DNA of 21,650 nt, taken from positions 2,891 through 24,540 of the IMG/VR virus record IMGVR_UViG_3300030103_001857. One strand, 5' to 3'. The stretch's first letter is position 1; the number at the start of each line of letters is the position of its first letter. The notes below the pieces were generated by a model. The model ran no database searches. It saw only the letters and a list, made by a program, of their open reading frames with translations, and was not told where the DNA came from. The DNA is from a virus. Positions 7,699-14,992 of the stretch are shown piece after piece. The translations under genes were made by a program, and so were the position numbers.

Positions 7699-10600
7699 TT
7701 GTCACTTAGAGATAACTTTAAAACCAAACAAGAGGTTTTTATTCAAAGACCAATAGAATCTTATACTCTTAATGACTTAAGAAACGATGATGAGTTCAAT
7801 GAAAAAACTACAAGATTCTTACAGTCTATCGGTGAAGGTAAAACAGCTGATGATTTATTTGGTTACTTTAGAGGTATGGAATATAATCTTGGTGATGCTG
7901 CTCAAGCTATGTTCCAAACTAAAAAGTTTGATGACCAACAAAAAGATGATTATCTATATTTAAAAAATAAATTTGATAATGCTAATGTTGGTGACTGGGT
8001 AGAGTGGGCTAGAACTTCTGCTGATATTGGACAAGAAATCCTAACAGACCCTACAATGATAGCCAGTGCTTTGTTTATTCCTTGGACTGGAGGCACTTCA
8101 TTAGCAGCTCGTTTATCAGCTGGTAAAGCTGTACAAACTGGCTTAAAAGTAGCAGCTAATAAAACTGTACAAGAAGGAACTAAAAAGGGCTTTGCAGCTA
8201 TGCCGGGCCAAGTTCTTAAAAAACCTTTAACACCTATACAAACTCATGCTCTTGTTGGAACTGAGGGTATGCTTTATGGTTCTTCCTATGACTTCTTAAG
8301 ACAAAACAGAGAAATTAATGTCGGCCAAAGAGAAGATTATAACTTAGAAGAAACTTTAACTACTGGAGCTTTAGGTGGTGTCTTAGGTTATGGAGCATCG
8401 TTTGGTATTAGACATATAGCAAATACTCCAAGTTATCTCAGGTCTATTGAAGAAAGAAGATTAGCAAAAATAGACCATAATGAAAGCTATAAAGATAATG
8501 TTTTAGAAAAAATAAATCAAGCTGCTTTATATAGCATGACTTTATTTACTAAACCAACTTCTTCTTTTTTACTCAAAGCTAAAAAATCTAAAACTCTTAG
8601 TGATTTAATAAAAGTATTTAGATACGATGCTGAAAAACCTATCTTAGCTGAAGCAGCTGGAACTACGCCAAGAATGAAAGAAAGCTATAATGAGACTTTA
8701 AATGAATTTATAGGTACTAGGTTAGAAGGTTTAAAAGATATTTTTAACAAGTATAATCTATATGAATTAGGACAAAGAGATATTGTTGGGAGTTTTCGTA
8801 AAAAAACATTACTAAAATCGTATCGCCTTTCTGAAAAAACAAATAATGATTTAACAAAATATTTAAGAACAGGAAATAAAAAAGGCTTAGATGATAACTT
8901 AGTTAAAGCTGGAGATGAGGTTAGAGGACTTCTTAATGAAATATTAGAACAAGCTAGGAAAGAAGGCTTAAATGTTGGAAAGGTTGAAAACTTTTTCCCT
9001 AGAGTTTGGTTGCTTGATTCTATGAAAAATAATAAAGCAGCTTTTATTAATCAGATAAGAAAAGATGAAAAATTAAGTGTATCTAAAGCAACTGAGCTTT
9101 GGAAAAGAATGACAAATTTAAATGAAGTTGATGGAACAAGTGCAGCTAACTTAGCTTCTATAAGAGCAAAAAGAAAATTATTAAATATAGACGATAGTAA
9201 ATATTCTCAGTTTTTAGATAATAATGTTGAAAATGTTTTACAAGATTACATTTTTCAAGCTGGAAAATTAATTACTAGAAAAAAATTATTTGGAGAAAAC
9301 TTAGAAGAATTTAGAAATAAATTTGTTAATAAAATAGATGATGAATTAGGCGGCACAGGACTAGGAAAAGTAGAAAGAGATAAACTAGAAAATTTATATT
9401 TATTTACTACTGGTCAAAGAGGTTATATAAATAACCCAGTGGGTAGATTCTTATCAGATACTATAGCAGTTACTACACAGACTTCATTGCTTCCTTTTGC
9501 TGCTATTACATCTTTATCAGAAATAGGTGTTCCCTTATTAAAAGGAGCAAATACTAAAGAATATGCTAAAGCTGTTTGGAAAGGATTAGCAGACTCAGCT
9601 AGTGAATGGTGGAATGGAGTTCAGACTGCCTTTGGTCGAGAAGGAGCTAAATCAGAAGGCAGAAGCTTAAACAGAAGAGAATTAAATGCTTTTAATCGTT
9701 CTGTTGATATGGCTAGAGAAGACAGAGCAACAGCTATTTATGGTCAAGCCATGGGCAGAACAGCAACTAAAATACAAAATGTATTCTTTAAAAGTATTTT
9801 CTTACATGACTGGACAAGATTTGTACAGTTAGTTTCTTACGATACAGGTAAGGGTATTATTTATAGAAACTTAGATGAACTAGCTAATAAACAATTAAAT
9901 AAAAAAACTACTGCTCGTTTAACCGATGAATTAAATGAGTTAGGAGTAGATGTCAATAAAGGTATTCAGTGGATTAAAAACGGAGCTAATCATACTGATG
10001 ACTTTTATATGCAAGACGTTAGAAGAGGAGCAGCTCGTTACACTGATGAAGTAATTATGAACCCAACAGTTGCTTCTAATCAAAAACCTTTAATACATTC
10101 ACATCCGGCAACTAAATGGTCTTTTGGTTTATTAGGATTTCCAACAGCATTTTCAAATACTGTTCTTAAAAATGCAGTTAGAGAAATATCCAAAGATTTA
10201 AGTAATACTAATAGATTAGCAACTCCAAAGGTCTTATCAGGTATTTTAGTTATGACAGCAGCTGGTTTAGTTGGTAACTCTTTAAGAACAGGTGGTAGAA
10301 ATTTACAAGAATATAGAGAGGGTGAAAAGCCTTTAGTGTCTAGTTTGACAGCAAGAGCAGAAGGAAAAGAAACTGGTTTAATAAATGATGCTTTAGTTAG
10401 GACTGGTCTATACGGTCCGTTTGAATATTATGTTAGAACTCAAGAAGCTCAAAGATATCAGAACAATGTTACTTCTCTTTTAACAAGTTTAACAGGACCA
10501 GCAGTAGGAGATATATTAGATTATGTTAGAGCTTCACAATATAGAGGAGCCACTTTAGAAGCTGTTTTTAAAAAAGCACCTTTTATTACAGTTTTAAGAA

Positions 10601-11154
10601 GTCAATTCCCAGAAACTTATAAAGAAAGTTTACAAACAATTAAAGAATTAGATAAAGAAGCTGGACCTCAAAGACCTAATAAAGAAGTAATTCCTTTTGC
10701 AACAGGTGGTTTAGTCTCAGGGCCAGAAGTACCTTATACCCAAGAGGACCCAGCAGACCGTATCAATCCTTTGACTGGTGAGCCTTATCAAGAACAGATG
10801 AGTCGGCTAGGTTTTGCTGATGGTGGAGTTAAACAAGCTTTAAAAGTTGAACCTTTTGAACCAAATTTTTCAGAACGTGAGTATGTAAATATACCTACAG
10901 TTAAAGATAACCGTATAAATTTTGGGATGGAAGATAACTATATTAATAAAGAAATTTTATCAGGAATCATTACTGAAACAAATATTATAAGAAGATATAT
11001 TGATAAAGAAGAATATAACAATCCTAAAAAACTAGAAGCTCATTTAGATAATTATATAAATAAAGTAAATAAAAATACTGAACAAGCACCCGGAGTCTTA
11101 AATAAAAATTTAATGAAAGAAGTAATGTATAAATATTTATATCTAGAAAAATAA
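7699..11154 (+). CDS. Large internal-virion / DNA-ejection-type protein (1151 aa)
   Basis: This is the largest gene in the window, with a TTG start behind GAGGAG. Hydrophobic patches lie near 115-140 (TMIASALFIPWTGGTSLA), 210-230 and 595-620 (TSLLPFAAITSLSEIGVPLL). A block resembling large marine podovirus structural proteins spans about 690-830 and includes HDWTRFVQLVSYDTGKG, TDDFYMQDVRRGAARYTDEV and MNPTVASNQKPLIHSHPATK. Near the C-terminus, GGLVSGPEVPYTQEDPADRI and NPLTGEPYQEQMSRLGF form a signature I recall from the same proteins. I found no lysozyme or transglycosylase motif. The likely role is an ejected internal protein helping DNA cross the envelope (family and position based). It overlaps the following gene as TAATG. 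Confidence 0.75.
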   Translation: MSLRDNFKTKQEVFIQRPIESYTLNDLRNDDEFNEKTTRFLQSIGEGKTADDLFGYFRGMEYNLGDAAQAMFQTKKFDDQQKDDYLYLKNKFDNANVGDWVEWARTSADIGQEILTDPTMIASALFIPWTGGTSLAARLSAGKAVQTGLKVAANKTVQEGTKKGFAAMPGQVLKKPLTPIQTHALVGTEGMLYGSSYDFLRQNREINVGQREDYNLEETLTTGALGGVLGYGASFGIRHIANTPSYLRSIEERRLAKIDHNESYKDNVLEKINQAALYSMTLFTKPTSSFLLKAKKSKTLSDLIKVFRYDAEKPILAEAAGTTPRMKESYNETLNEFIGTRLEGLKDIFNKYNLYELGQRDIVGSFRKKTLLKSYRLSEKTNNDLTKYLRTGNKKGLDDNLVKAGDEVRGLLNEILEQARKEGLNVGKVENFFPRVWLLDSMKNNKAAFINQIRKDEKLSVSKATELWKRMTNLNEVDGTSAANLASIRAKRKLLNIDDSKYSQFLDNNVENVLQDYIFQAGKLITRKKLFGENLEEFRNKFVNKIDDELGGTGLGKVERDKLENLYLFTTGQRGYINNPVGRFLSDTIAVTTQTSLLPFAAITSLSEIGVPLLKGANTKEYAKAVWKGLADSASEWWNGVQTAFGREGAKSEGRSLNRRELNAFNRSVDMAREDRATAIYGQAMGRTATKIQNVFFKSIFLHDWTRFVQLVSYDTGKGIIYRNLDELANKQLNKKTTARLTDELNELGVDVNKGIQWIKNGANHTDDFYMQDVRRGAARYTDEVIMNPTVASNQKPLIHSHPATKWSFGLLGFPTAFSNTVLKNAVREISKDLSNTNRLATPKVLSGILVMTAAGLVGNSLRTGGRNLQEYREGEKPLVSSLTARAEGKETGLINDALVRTGLYGPFEYYVRTQEAQRYQNNVTSLLTSLTGPAVGDILDYVRASQYRGATLEAVFKKAPFITVLRSQFPETYKESLQTIKELDKEAGPQRPNKEVIPFATGGLVSGPEVPYTQEDPADRINPLTGEPYQEQMSRLGFADGGVKQALKVEPFEPNFSEREYVNIPTVKDNRINFGMEDNYINKEILSGIITETNIIRRYIDKEEYNNPKKLEAHLDNYINKVNKNTEQAPGVLNKNLMKEVMYKYLYLEK

Positions 11155-11303
11155 TGATACTCTACACAGAACAACAACTAGAAGAAGCTTGGCAGGAAAA
11201 CTGTAAGGTTAGAGCAGGTCTTGGTTTACCTTGGTTTACTATAGAAGACTATCGACCTTTATTTGAAGAAGAGATGGAAAAGTTTATGTTAGGAGAATTT
11301 TAA
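11154..11303 (+). CDS. Small acidic protein (49 aa)
   Basis: The frame runs MILYTEQQLEEAWQENCKVR to FMLGEF. It shares one base with the upstream stop (TAATG) and one with the downstream start (TAATG), which is a classic translational-coupling arrangement and the main reason to call it. Composition is aromatic and acidic with no membrane segment. Similar small genes sit near the holin position in other marine phages, but I cannot name a family. Confidence 0.68.
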   Translation: MILYTEQQLEEAWQENCKVRAGLGLPWFTIEDYRPLFEEEMEKFMLGEF

Positions 11304-11746
11304 TGGGCTTCCCTTTTGAGATAATAACTATGTTGGCCTCGACAATCCTTGGTGGCTTGATGAGTGTCTGGGCTGAAAGTAGAAAGGCTAAAGCAGAACA
11401 ACAAAAGCTCTTGATAACTCGTGGTGAGTTTGGCATGAAAGAAAGACAACAGTCTTTAGACCATGGTTTAAAAGACAAAGGCTTTGCTTGGACTAGAAGA
11501 ATTATAGCTTTGACTTCAGTCTTTGCTATTGTGTTACTGCCTAAACTAGTAGCAGTCTACTATCCAGATGTTTCTGTAACTGTTGGTTACACTAACTGGA
11601 ACCCGGGCTTCTGGTTCTTTAAAGAAGGTAGAGAAATATTTGAATGGGTTACTTTTCAGGGCTTGGTAATTACACAACTAGATACTAACTTAGTCTCAGC
11701 AATTATAGGTATGTACTTTGGTGGTAGCTTAGTTAAAGGTAAATGA
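11303..11746 (+). CDS. Three-pass membrane protein, holin-like
   Basis: The 147-aa protein has hydrophobic segments at about 6-23 (EIITMLASTILGGLMSVW), 66-86 (RIIALTSVFAIVLLPKLVAV) and 126-143 (LVSAIIGMYFGGSL). A charged helix (24-60) lies between the first two. Its size, three passes and position between structural genes and another small membrane protein fit a three-pass holin that would permeabilise the inner membrane at lysis. Related proteins in marine phages are often left as unknown membrane or structural proteins, so the holin call is tentative. No endolysin is visible next to it. Confidence 0.58.
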   Translation: MGFPFEIITMLASTILGGLMSVWAESRKAKAEQQKLLITRGEFGMKERQQSLDHGLKDKGFAWTRRIIALTSVFAIVLLPKLVAVYYPDVSVTVGYTNWNPGFWFFKEGREIFEWVTFQGLVITQLDTNLVSAIIGMYFGGSLVKGK

Positions 11747-12033
11747 TGAATACAAAGACATGGATGGACTTACTAGAAACTGTTGGGATTCCAGCAGCTT
11801 TTGCTATAGCAGCTGGTTGGATGGTTTGGAAATTATTTAATCATTTAATAGCAGATGTACACAAAAAATTAGATACTCAACACGGTATGATAGTAGCTTT
11901 GATAGATAGAATAAGACAAATAGATAATGACATTATAAGAATAGACACAATGTGTCGGACAGCTATGGGTGTACCTGTAGATGTCGATAGGTTAGCAAGG
12001 GCAGATGGAAAAAAAGACCAACGAAAAGATTGA
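11743..12033 (+). CDS. Small membrane protein with helical tail (96 aa)
   Basis: One hydrophobic segment (about 14-33, VGIPAAFAIAAGWMVWKLF) is followed by a long charged helix that includes ALIDRIRQIDNDIIRIDTMC. It overlaps the upstream membrane gene by four bases (ATGATG arrangement). The one-pass plus coiled-coil layout recalls holin partners or antiholins in marine phages. It is the last gene before the curli cassette, and its final codons carry part of the csgF ribosome binding site. Confidence 0.6.
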   Translation: MMNTKTWMDLLETVGIPAAFAIAAGWMVWKLFNHLIADVHKKLDTQHGMIVALIDRIRQIDNDIIRIDTMCRTAMGVPVDVDRLARADGKKDQRKD

Positions 12034-12037
12034 GGAG
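12032..12037 (+). promoter_or_regulatory. csgF ribosome binding site
   Basis: GAGGAG lies 9 bases before ATG at 12047. It selects this Met rather than the one at 12005, and it places a normal signal peptide (MKILSTLFIVLLLGVSNA) at the N-terminus. Confidence 0.75.
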
Positions 12038-12046
12038 ATAATAGAA

Positions 12047-12502
12047 ATGAAAATATTAAGCACGTTATTTATAGTATTGTTGCTCGGTGTTAGTAATGCT
12101 TTAGTCGGAGATGAGTTAGTACATAAGTTTAAGTCACCATCATTTAGTGGTATCAATAGCTCAGCCCATTACCTAACCATAGAGAACCAAGAGTTCAATA
12201 GAAAGGCAGCTATTGAAGCTGAAATCAGAGCTTATCGAGAAGAGCTAGAAAGAGAAGCAGACAATACAACTCTAGCAAGATTTATCAGAAACTTAGAATC
12301 AAGAATATATGCTCAACTATCCAGACAACTAGTAGATGCTTTGTTTGGTGAAAACCCAAGTACTTTCGGGACTTTAGAGCTAATGGGTAACACCATAGAA
12401 TACAGTGTTAGTGCTGATGGCACTATGATTACATTAAAGATTACAGATGCAGAAGGGAATGTTACAGAGATTACTGTTCCTATCGGTTCTTTTACTTTCT
12501 AG
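12047..12502 (+). CDS. csgF: CsgF-like curli assembly protein
   Basis: The 151-aa product has a signal peptide (MKILSTLFIVLLLGVSNA). The mature N-terminus, LVHKFKSPSFSGINSSAHYL, matches the conserved CsgF start of E. coli (FQFRNPNFGGNPNNGAFLL). CsgF inserts this N-terminal segment into the CsgG pore and helps couple secreted curlin to the cell surface. A helical middle (about 55-90) follows. The C-terminus matches the CsgF beta-sheet pattern (FGTLELMGNTIEYSVSADGT, then LKITDAEGNVTEITVPIGSF). It stands directly before csgG, as in compact csgGF pairs. csgF/csgG-type genes have, as I recall, been reported in pelagic phages. The last 56 bases also encode the CsgG signal peptide. Confidence 0.88.
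   Translation: MKILSTLFIVLLLGVSNALVGDELVHKFKSPSFSGINSSAHYLTIENQEFNRKAAIEAEIRAYREELEREADNTTLARFIRNLESRIYAQLSRQLVDALFGENPSTFGTLELMGNTIEYSVSADGTMITLKITDAEGNVTEITVPIGSFTF
12447..12502 (+). other. Dual-coding overlap: CsgF C-terminus / CsgG signal peptide
   Basis: Residues 134-151 of CsgF and residues 1-18 of CsgG come from the same bases, with csgG in the +1 frame. The upstream frame reads alternating Thr/Ile/Val-type beta codons; the shifted frame reads Leu, Phe and Val codons that form the hydrophobic core of the lipoprotein signal. Confidence 0.8.
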
Positions 12503-13265
12503 TTGTTCAAGTCTTAGACATAGTTCTCTCCTAGATGAGAATGTTATAGGAGCTTATTCAAAGAAAAGACCAAGTACCGTATTAGAGTTACAGTCAGAAG
12601 AGTTAAAAAACTTAAGACCGGCTAAGCTTAAGCCGACTATTGCTATTTATCCTAATAGCTTCACAGACCTAACAGGGCAAAGAAAGAGTAACAGTACCTT
12701 TGCTTTATTCAGTTCTGCTATTACACAGTCACCTGATGCTTTACTTATCAGGGCTTTTAAACATGCTGCAGATGGTCAGTTTTTTACAGTTGTCGAGAGA
12801 GTAGGCTTAGATAACCTCACCAAAGAACGACAAATAATTAGAACAACCCGTAAGGACTTTGAAGATAATACAGAGTTAAACCCTCTTATCTTTGCAGGTC
12901 TACTGGTTCAGGGTGGAGTCATTTCGTATGACACAAACCTAAAAAGTGGTGGTAATGGTGCTAGATATCTAGGTATCGGTATGAGCCGCCAGTATCGTGA
13001 GGACACTGTCACAGTATCTTTACGATTAGTTTCTGTTAATACCGGAGAGATATTAATAGAAGTACTAACATCAAAGACTATCCTATCTGTAGGAGTCTCT
13101 AACGATGTCTTTAGATTTATTGAAGCTGGGACAGAGTTAGTAGAAATAGAATCTGGTGTTACACAAAACGAAAGTGTATCTATTGCTCTCCAGAAAGCGA
13201 TAGAGACAAGTGTGCTAGAAATAGTACAACAAGGAATAGAGAGGAGATTTTGGAGTTATGAATAG
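12447..13265 (+). CDS. csgG: CsgG-like outer-membrane curli secretion channel
   Basis: CsgG forms a nonameric lipoprotein pore that exports curlin subunits. This 272-aa protein has a lipoprotein signal with lipobox LSSC (Cys20). Family blocks line up well with E. coli CsgG: LTGQ (75-78), VERVGLDNLTKERQIIR (116-132), LKSGGNGARYLGIG (165-178), NTGEILIEVLTSKTILS (198-214), DVFRFIE (220-226) and IERRFW (264-269). Phe88 aligns with the pore-constriction Phe56 (mature E. coli numbering). The positions of the other constriction residues, Tyr51 and Asn55, are not conserved, and there is one extra residue before the Phe. The protein stops just after the last conserved helix, so it lacks the C-terminal extension of E. 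coli CsgG. The start is ATG 12447, or possibly 12459; ribosome binding sites are weak at both. Confidence 0.93.
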   Translation: MQKGMLQRLLFLSVLLLSSCSSLRHSSLLDENVIGAYSKKRPSTVLELQSEELKNLRPAKLKPTIAIYPNSFTDLTGQRKSNSTFALFSSAITQSPDALLIRAFKHAADGQFFTVVERVGLDNLTKERQIIRTTRKDFEDNTELNPLIFAGLLVQGGVISYDTNLKSGGNGARYLGIGMSRQYREDTVTVSLRLVSVNTGEILIEVLTSKTILSVGVSNDVFRFIEAGTELVEIESGVTQNESVSIALQKAIETSVLEIVQQGIERRFWSYE

Positions 13266-13962
13266 AATAATTATATTGTTAGCTTTCTTAGGCTTTATGG
13301 TTAAAGCCGATAATGAAATATACATCAATCAAGTTGGTGCAACTTTAAACTTAGATGTTGAACAGCTAGGTGGTTCCAACCTTATTGGTGGTCTTGATGC
13401 TGCCTCAGGTCAGATGACTGCTCTAGAATTAGCTGGTAGTTCTATGACTTTAGACATCAATCAATTAGGGGATTCCAACAAATTTATTGGAGACATTGTC
13501 CTAGATTCACTAGTAGGTTTTTTTGAATTTGACGGTGATAGTAATATATTTGAAATTCAAGTAGACCCAACAGATACTTATAGTGCCGATGGTGGTAATT
13601 ATAATGTTGACGTTACAGGGTCAAGCAATGAATTTGAATTAAATATTGCTACCAATGCTTTAGCAGAATACTTAGACCTCGACTGGGTTATCAATGGTGA
13701 TTCAAATACCATAGACTACACAATAGATGTCGATGGAGCTACATCCTATCTAGATATAGATGGTGACTCAAACAGCTTAGTCTACAACGGTAGTGGCTAT
13801 GCTGATGGTTACTTTTATCTAGACCAAACAGGGGATAGCCGAGCATTTAATATTACACAGAGTTCAACCTTAGCAAGTGATTGGCTTAAGATTATTTCTA
13901 CTGGCAATAGTGGTACTGTCTGCATCATACAAAATGATGGCGGCACCAGCACAAGTTGCTAG
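13258..13962 (+). CDS. Curlin-like (CsgA/CsgB-type) repeat protein
   Basis: A signal peptide (MNRIIILLAFLGFMVKA) precedes a 217-aa mature chain with about eight repeats of the curlin type, 22-33 residues apart: INQVG/EQLGGSN (23-41), LDINQLGDSNKF (65-76), FEFDGDSNIFEIQ (89-101), VDVTGSSNEFELNI (117-130), WVINGDSNTIDYTI (143-156), YLDIDGDSNSLVYN (164-177), YLDQTGDSRAFNITQ (187-201) and IISTGNSGTVCIIQ (212-225). CsgA repeats have the pattern QxGxxNxA...Q. Here GxSN is kept but many ladder Gln residues are Asp or Glu, so the protein is acidic. Cys222 and Cys234 are near the end. It follows csgG with an 8-base overlap and a strong GAGAGGAG site, so it is the natural candidate substrate of the encoded channel. 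It could instead be a non-amyloid beta-solenoid; the fold prediction is firmer than the function. Confidence 0.78.
   Translation: MNRIIILLAFLGFMVKADNEIYINQVGATLNLDVEQLGGSNLIGGLDAASGQMTALELAGSSMTLDINQLGDSNKFIGDIVLDSLVGFFEFDGDSNIFEIQVDPTDTYSADGGNYNVDVTGSSNEFELNIATNALAEYLDLDWVINGDSNTIDYTIDVDGATSYLDIDGDSNSLVYNGSGYADGYFYLDQTGDSRAFNITQSSTLASDWLKIISTGNSGTVCIIQNDGGTSTSC
13315..13932 (+). repeat. Curlin-type protein repeats
   Basis: This region encodes residues 20-225 of the curlin-like protein, with the recurring core G-x-S-N flanked by alternating beta residues. The Asn positions (or equivalents) are 41, 74, 96, 124, 150, 172, 195 and 219. The first repeats keep the Q-x-G pair of true curlin; later ones substitute Asp. 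The last repeat (212-225) lies in DNA that also encodes the next protein's signal peptide. Confidence 0.75.
13877..13962 (+). other. Dual-coding overlap: curlin-like C-terminus / FecR-protein signal peptide
   Basis: Eighty-six bases are read in two frames. The curlin-like frame gives residues 207-234, including the last repeat and both Cys residues. The +1 frame gives MIGLRLFLLAIVVLSASYKM and the signal-peptidase region. Starting the FecR protein at the later ATGs (13931, 13934) would remove its signal peptide, so the overlap is needed for export. Confidence 0.75.
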
Positions 13963-14992
13963 TATAGGAAGCATAACAGAACTAAAAGGCTTAGGGAGAG
14001 TAGTAAGGGAACAAGACCCCTTTGCTGCTGCTCTCTCCTTTGCTATTAATAGTTTTGATAATGTTGAGACTTCTAATGGTCGGATAGGTATTACTTTTCT
14101 TGACGAATCTCAAGTCCGTCTCACAGAACATTCACAATTAGTTATAGATGAGTTTATCTATGACCCTGACCCATCTAAATCTAAGATGGCTCTACAGTTT
14201 GCTAGTGGCACAGCTAGGTTTATTAGTGGCAAACTAGCTACTATCAATAAAGAAAACATATCTATCGAGACTCCTAGTGCTACCATTGGTATTAGAGGCA
14301 CAGACTTTACTGTTACTGTCGATGAACTAGGCAGGTCTTTGATAATACTACTACCAGATGAGAACGGTATTGCTTCCGGTGAGATAGTTGTTTCTACTCT
14401 AGTAGGACAAGTAGTTCTCAACAAGCCCTATCAAGCTACTACAGTTGAGTTGTTTGAGTCGGCACCTAGTAGTCCTGTTATCCTAGACTTGACTCTAGAT
14501 ATTATTGACAACATGTTGATTGTCAATCCACCAAAGGAAGACCCAAACTTTGTTAGCGAAGAAGAACAAACAGATGGCTCTGATAATATCCTAGACATAG
14601 ATTACTTAGAGTTTGATGAACTAGAACAAGACTACTTAGCAGAAGATAACCTAGAGTTTACTGAGTTAGATATCAACTATCTAGATGTAAATTTCTTAGA
14701 AGACCTCTTGAGTATCATAGAGGAAGTAGATGAGTTAGAACAAAATGTTTTGAACACTGGTGACATTAATGTTCAAGGCACAGCTTTTGGTTTTGACTCT
14801 AACACACAGGTAAATACTTTTGTTACTGACACAGTGCTAACTTTCTTAAGACAGGTAGAAGACACAGTAAGATTAGATTTAGATACGAACAACAGTTACA
14901 AGGTTTTAATTATACAAGATGGCAAAGCAATTACTATTACTCTTAATGGCGGTAGTGACTCTTCCATTACTATCAAGCAGTCTTCCGGCTAA
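13877..14992 (+). CDS. Exported FecR-domain protein with acidic tail
   Basis: A GTG start gives a signal peptide (MIGLRLFLLAIVVLSASYKM, cleavage likely near AA-APAQ). A clear FecR domain spans about 40-190: DNVETSNGRIGITFLDESQV, LTEHSQLVIDEFIYDP, FASGTARFISGKLA, then ISIETPSATIGIRGTDFTV. FecR domains are periplasmic and commonly sense or relay envelope signals. Here there is no N-terminal anti-sigma segment, so it is the exported stand-alone type rather than a classical FecR regulator. Residues 227-290 are very acidic, with repeated YLE/FLED/LEF pieces. The C-terminal 30 residues (YKVLIIQDGKAITITLNGG, then DSSITIKQ) look like one curlin-type repeat. Stand-alone FecR-domain genes often neighbour CHASE2 cyclases in bacteria, and the same order occurs here. 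I expect it to act with the cyclase, and possibly to touch the curlin-like protein. Confidence 0.85.
   Translation: MIGLRLFLLAIVVLSASYKMMAAPAQVASIGSITELKGLGRVVREQDPFAAALSFAINSFDNVETSNGRIGITFLDESQVRLTEHSQLVIDEFIYDPDPSKSKMALQFASGTARFISGKLATINKENISIETPSATIGIRGTDFTVTVDELGRSLIILLPDENGIASGEIVVSTLVGQVVLNKPYQATTVELFESAPSSPVILDLTLDIIDNMLIVNPPKEDPNFVSEEEQTDGSDNILDIDYLEFDELEQDYLAEDNLEFTELDINYLDVNFLEDLLSIIEEVDELEQNVLNTGDINVQGTAFGFDSNTQVNTFVTDTVLTFLRQVEDTVRLDLDTNNSYKVLIIQDGKAITITLNGGSDSSITIKQSSG
14919..14992 (+). other. Dual-coding overlap: FecR-protein C-terminus / next signal peptide
   Basis: Seventy-four bases encode FecR-protein residues 348-371 (AITITLNGGSDSSITIKQ and flanks) and, in the +1 frame, MAKQLLLLLMAVVTLPLLSS of the next protein. 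Alternating Ile/Thr codons (ATT ACT) become TTA CTA leucine codons when read one base on. Confidence 0.78.

Noticed and set aside
12005-12046. An upstream ATG that would extend CsgF by 14 residues
   Set aside because: It would place a charged stretch before the signal peptide and lies inside the preceding gene; GAGGAG at 12032-12037 is well spaced for ATG 12047.
14158-14424. An 88-aa minus-strand frame inside the FecR-domain gene
   Set aside because: It is antisense to the conserved FecR core and has no ribosome binding site or recognisable motif.
12447-14992. Programmed +1 frameshifting to explain the three overlapping gene pairs
   Set aside because: No known slippery motif was seen, and each downstream frame already supplies its own signal peptide, so independent starts explain the data better than fusion proteins that would bury a lipobox or cleavage site.
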